A stretch of 38,973 nt of DNA from Syntrophobacterales bacterium. Lineage in GTDB: Bacteria > Desulfobacterota > Syntrophia > Syntrophales > UBA2210. Positions 38,183-38,973 of this stretch are shown piece after piece. The notes below the pieces were generated by a model that saw nothing but the letters and a program-made list of their open reading frames with translations, was not told the DNA's origin and did no database searches. The stretch covers positions 1-38,973 of the forward strand of contig JAGGXJ010000147.1 in NCBI GenBank assembly GCA_021163105.1, written 5' to 3'. Numbering within the stretch: position 1 is the first letter of the stretch; each line of letters starts with the position of its first letter. Position numbers and translations under genes: made by a program.

Positions 38183-38716
38183 TTAAAGCGGTTGCGCGCC
38201 CCCGCCGAAGATAGAAAACAACAGTGCGAAGATCAACAGTTGAATGGCCCAGCCGATGGCGCATACCCCTACAGCCCGCAGTGTGCCTGTATAATCAAGA
38301 GCCTGCCTGACCGCGATCACCATTGCCACCAGCATCCAGAGTGACGCCAGCAGAAAAATCACCCCTCCCAGCCCCGGAATAATACCTAATATGCGAATCA
38401 ATCCGGGAGAGCTCGAAAAGCCGATCGTGCGGAGCAATTCACCGGGATCTGACTGGGTCTGCGGTTCCGGAAGGAGTTTTGTGCCGATAAAGTACGTGAG
38501 ATATGCCCAGACATACCACCCTGCAAGGGCCCCGATCGTCCCCATCACAAGTCCGCCGAGCCCGCCTGTCCCAATGGCGCCTATCCCGGCTGCCAGACTG
38601 GAAAGGACAACAACCGCCATAGCTTGGCGCATTGCCCCCTTGTCAGCCTCAACCTCTTCATACAGGTTGACATCCAACTTGGCAGCGCGAATGATACGAT
38701 CCTGAAAACTGTTCAT
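38183..38716 (-). CDS. Yip1-domain membrane protein
   Basis: FQDRIIRAAKLDVNLYEEVEADKGAMRQAMAVVVLSSLAAGIG, five or so TM helices; typical bacterial YIP1-family layout. Start at MNSFQD after a gaggat RBS. Confidence 0.75.
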   Translation of the reverse strand: MNSFQDRIIRAAKLDVNLYEEVEADKGAMRQAMAVVVLSSLAAGIGAIGTGGLGGLVMGTIGALAGWYVWAYLTYFIGTKLLPEPQTQSDPGELLRTIGFSSSPGLIRILGIIPGLGGVIFLLASLWMLVAMVIAVRQALDYTGTLRAVGVCAIGWAIQLLIFALLFSIFGGGAQPL

Positions 38717-38888
38717 AATATCCTCCTGAGTGACCACTGTCGTTTTGCTTATTTATATATTTCAAATCATCGTTTATCGCCAGATATTTTCTCGCGTCAT
38801 GAGCCAGAGGCCGATTTGAATCCTCTGAGAAATTCGATTAATTTGTATTGATAATTGAAAATTATAGAAATGAGTGGCTATCCCCGAT

Positions 38889-38973
38889 TTAATTTGTCTT
38901 GACCAGCAGGGCCGCCAGATAACTTTCGGGCATGCGCCCGCTACCGCGGAAATCCGTATCCTGCCCAAGAGAC
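38889..38973 (-). CDS. C-terminal end of a minus-strand ORF truncated by the window edge
   Basis: Open frame SLGQDTDFRGSGRMPESYLAALLVKTN* running in from the right edge; product not identified. Confidence 0.4.
   Translation of the reverse strand, partial: SLGQDTDFRGSGRMPESYLAALLVKTN

Noticed and set aside
1-38973. CRISPR arrays, tRNA/rRNA genes, toxin-antitoxin or known phage-defence cassettes
   Set aside because: No regular direct repeats with spacers, no tRNA-like cloverleaf or rRNA segment, and no defence-family motif was recognised in either strand.

Overview
The window looks like a chromosomal segment of a Gram-negative bacterium, probably a deltaproteobacterium/Desulfobacterota (inferred from gene content and order, not tested). 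The core is recognisable. From 19.9 to 30.5 kb lies an LPS/PTS-Ntr block: xerD-like recombinase, TPR protein, kdsA, kdsC, lptC, lptA, lptB, rpoN, hpf, ptsN, a short hprK, and rapZ. From 32 to 36.5 kb lie coaBC, a family-4 uracil-DNA glycosylase, NfeD, a stomatin-like SPFH protein and a small TM protein. From 8.6 to 13.3 kb a minus-strand block carries pcm, a YqaA/DedA-like protein, LysM-M23 (NlpD-like), an MBL hydrolase, a PilT-like ATPase and a PilZ-type protein. The accessory parts are the more interesting ones. (i) A ugp-type glycerol-3-phosphate ABC transporter locus carries an alkyl-DHAP-synthase-like flavoprotein and a HAD phosphatase, with a 6x12-bp tandem repeat in the predicted ugpB 5' leader and a strong hairpin between ugpB and ugpA. 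(ii) A stand-alone DUF2600/YtpB-type (tetraprenyl-beta-curcumene synthase-like) terpene synthase sits in an apparently LPS-bearing organism. (iii) A Cys-type sulfatase with a Tat-like leader is paired with an anaerobic sulfatase-maturating radical SAM enzyme and an orphan membrane protein. (iv) A dispersed GTGTCCATCYKGAAATGGCCCTTTTC repeat forms the end of a MITE-like structured element. No tRNA, rRNA or CRISPR array was recognised. All family calls come from reading motifs by eye; no database search was run.
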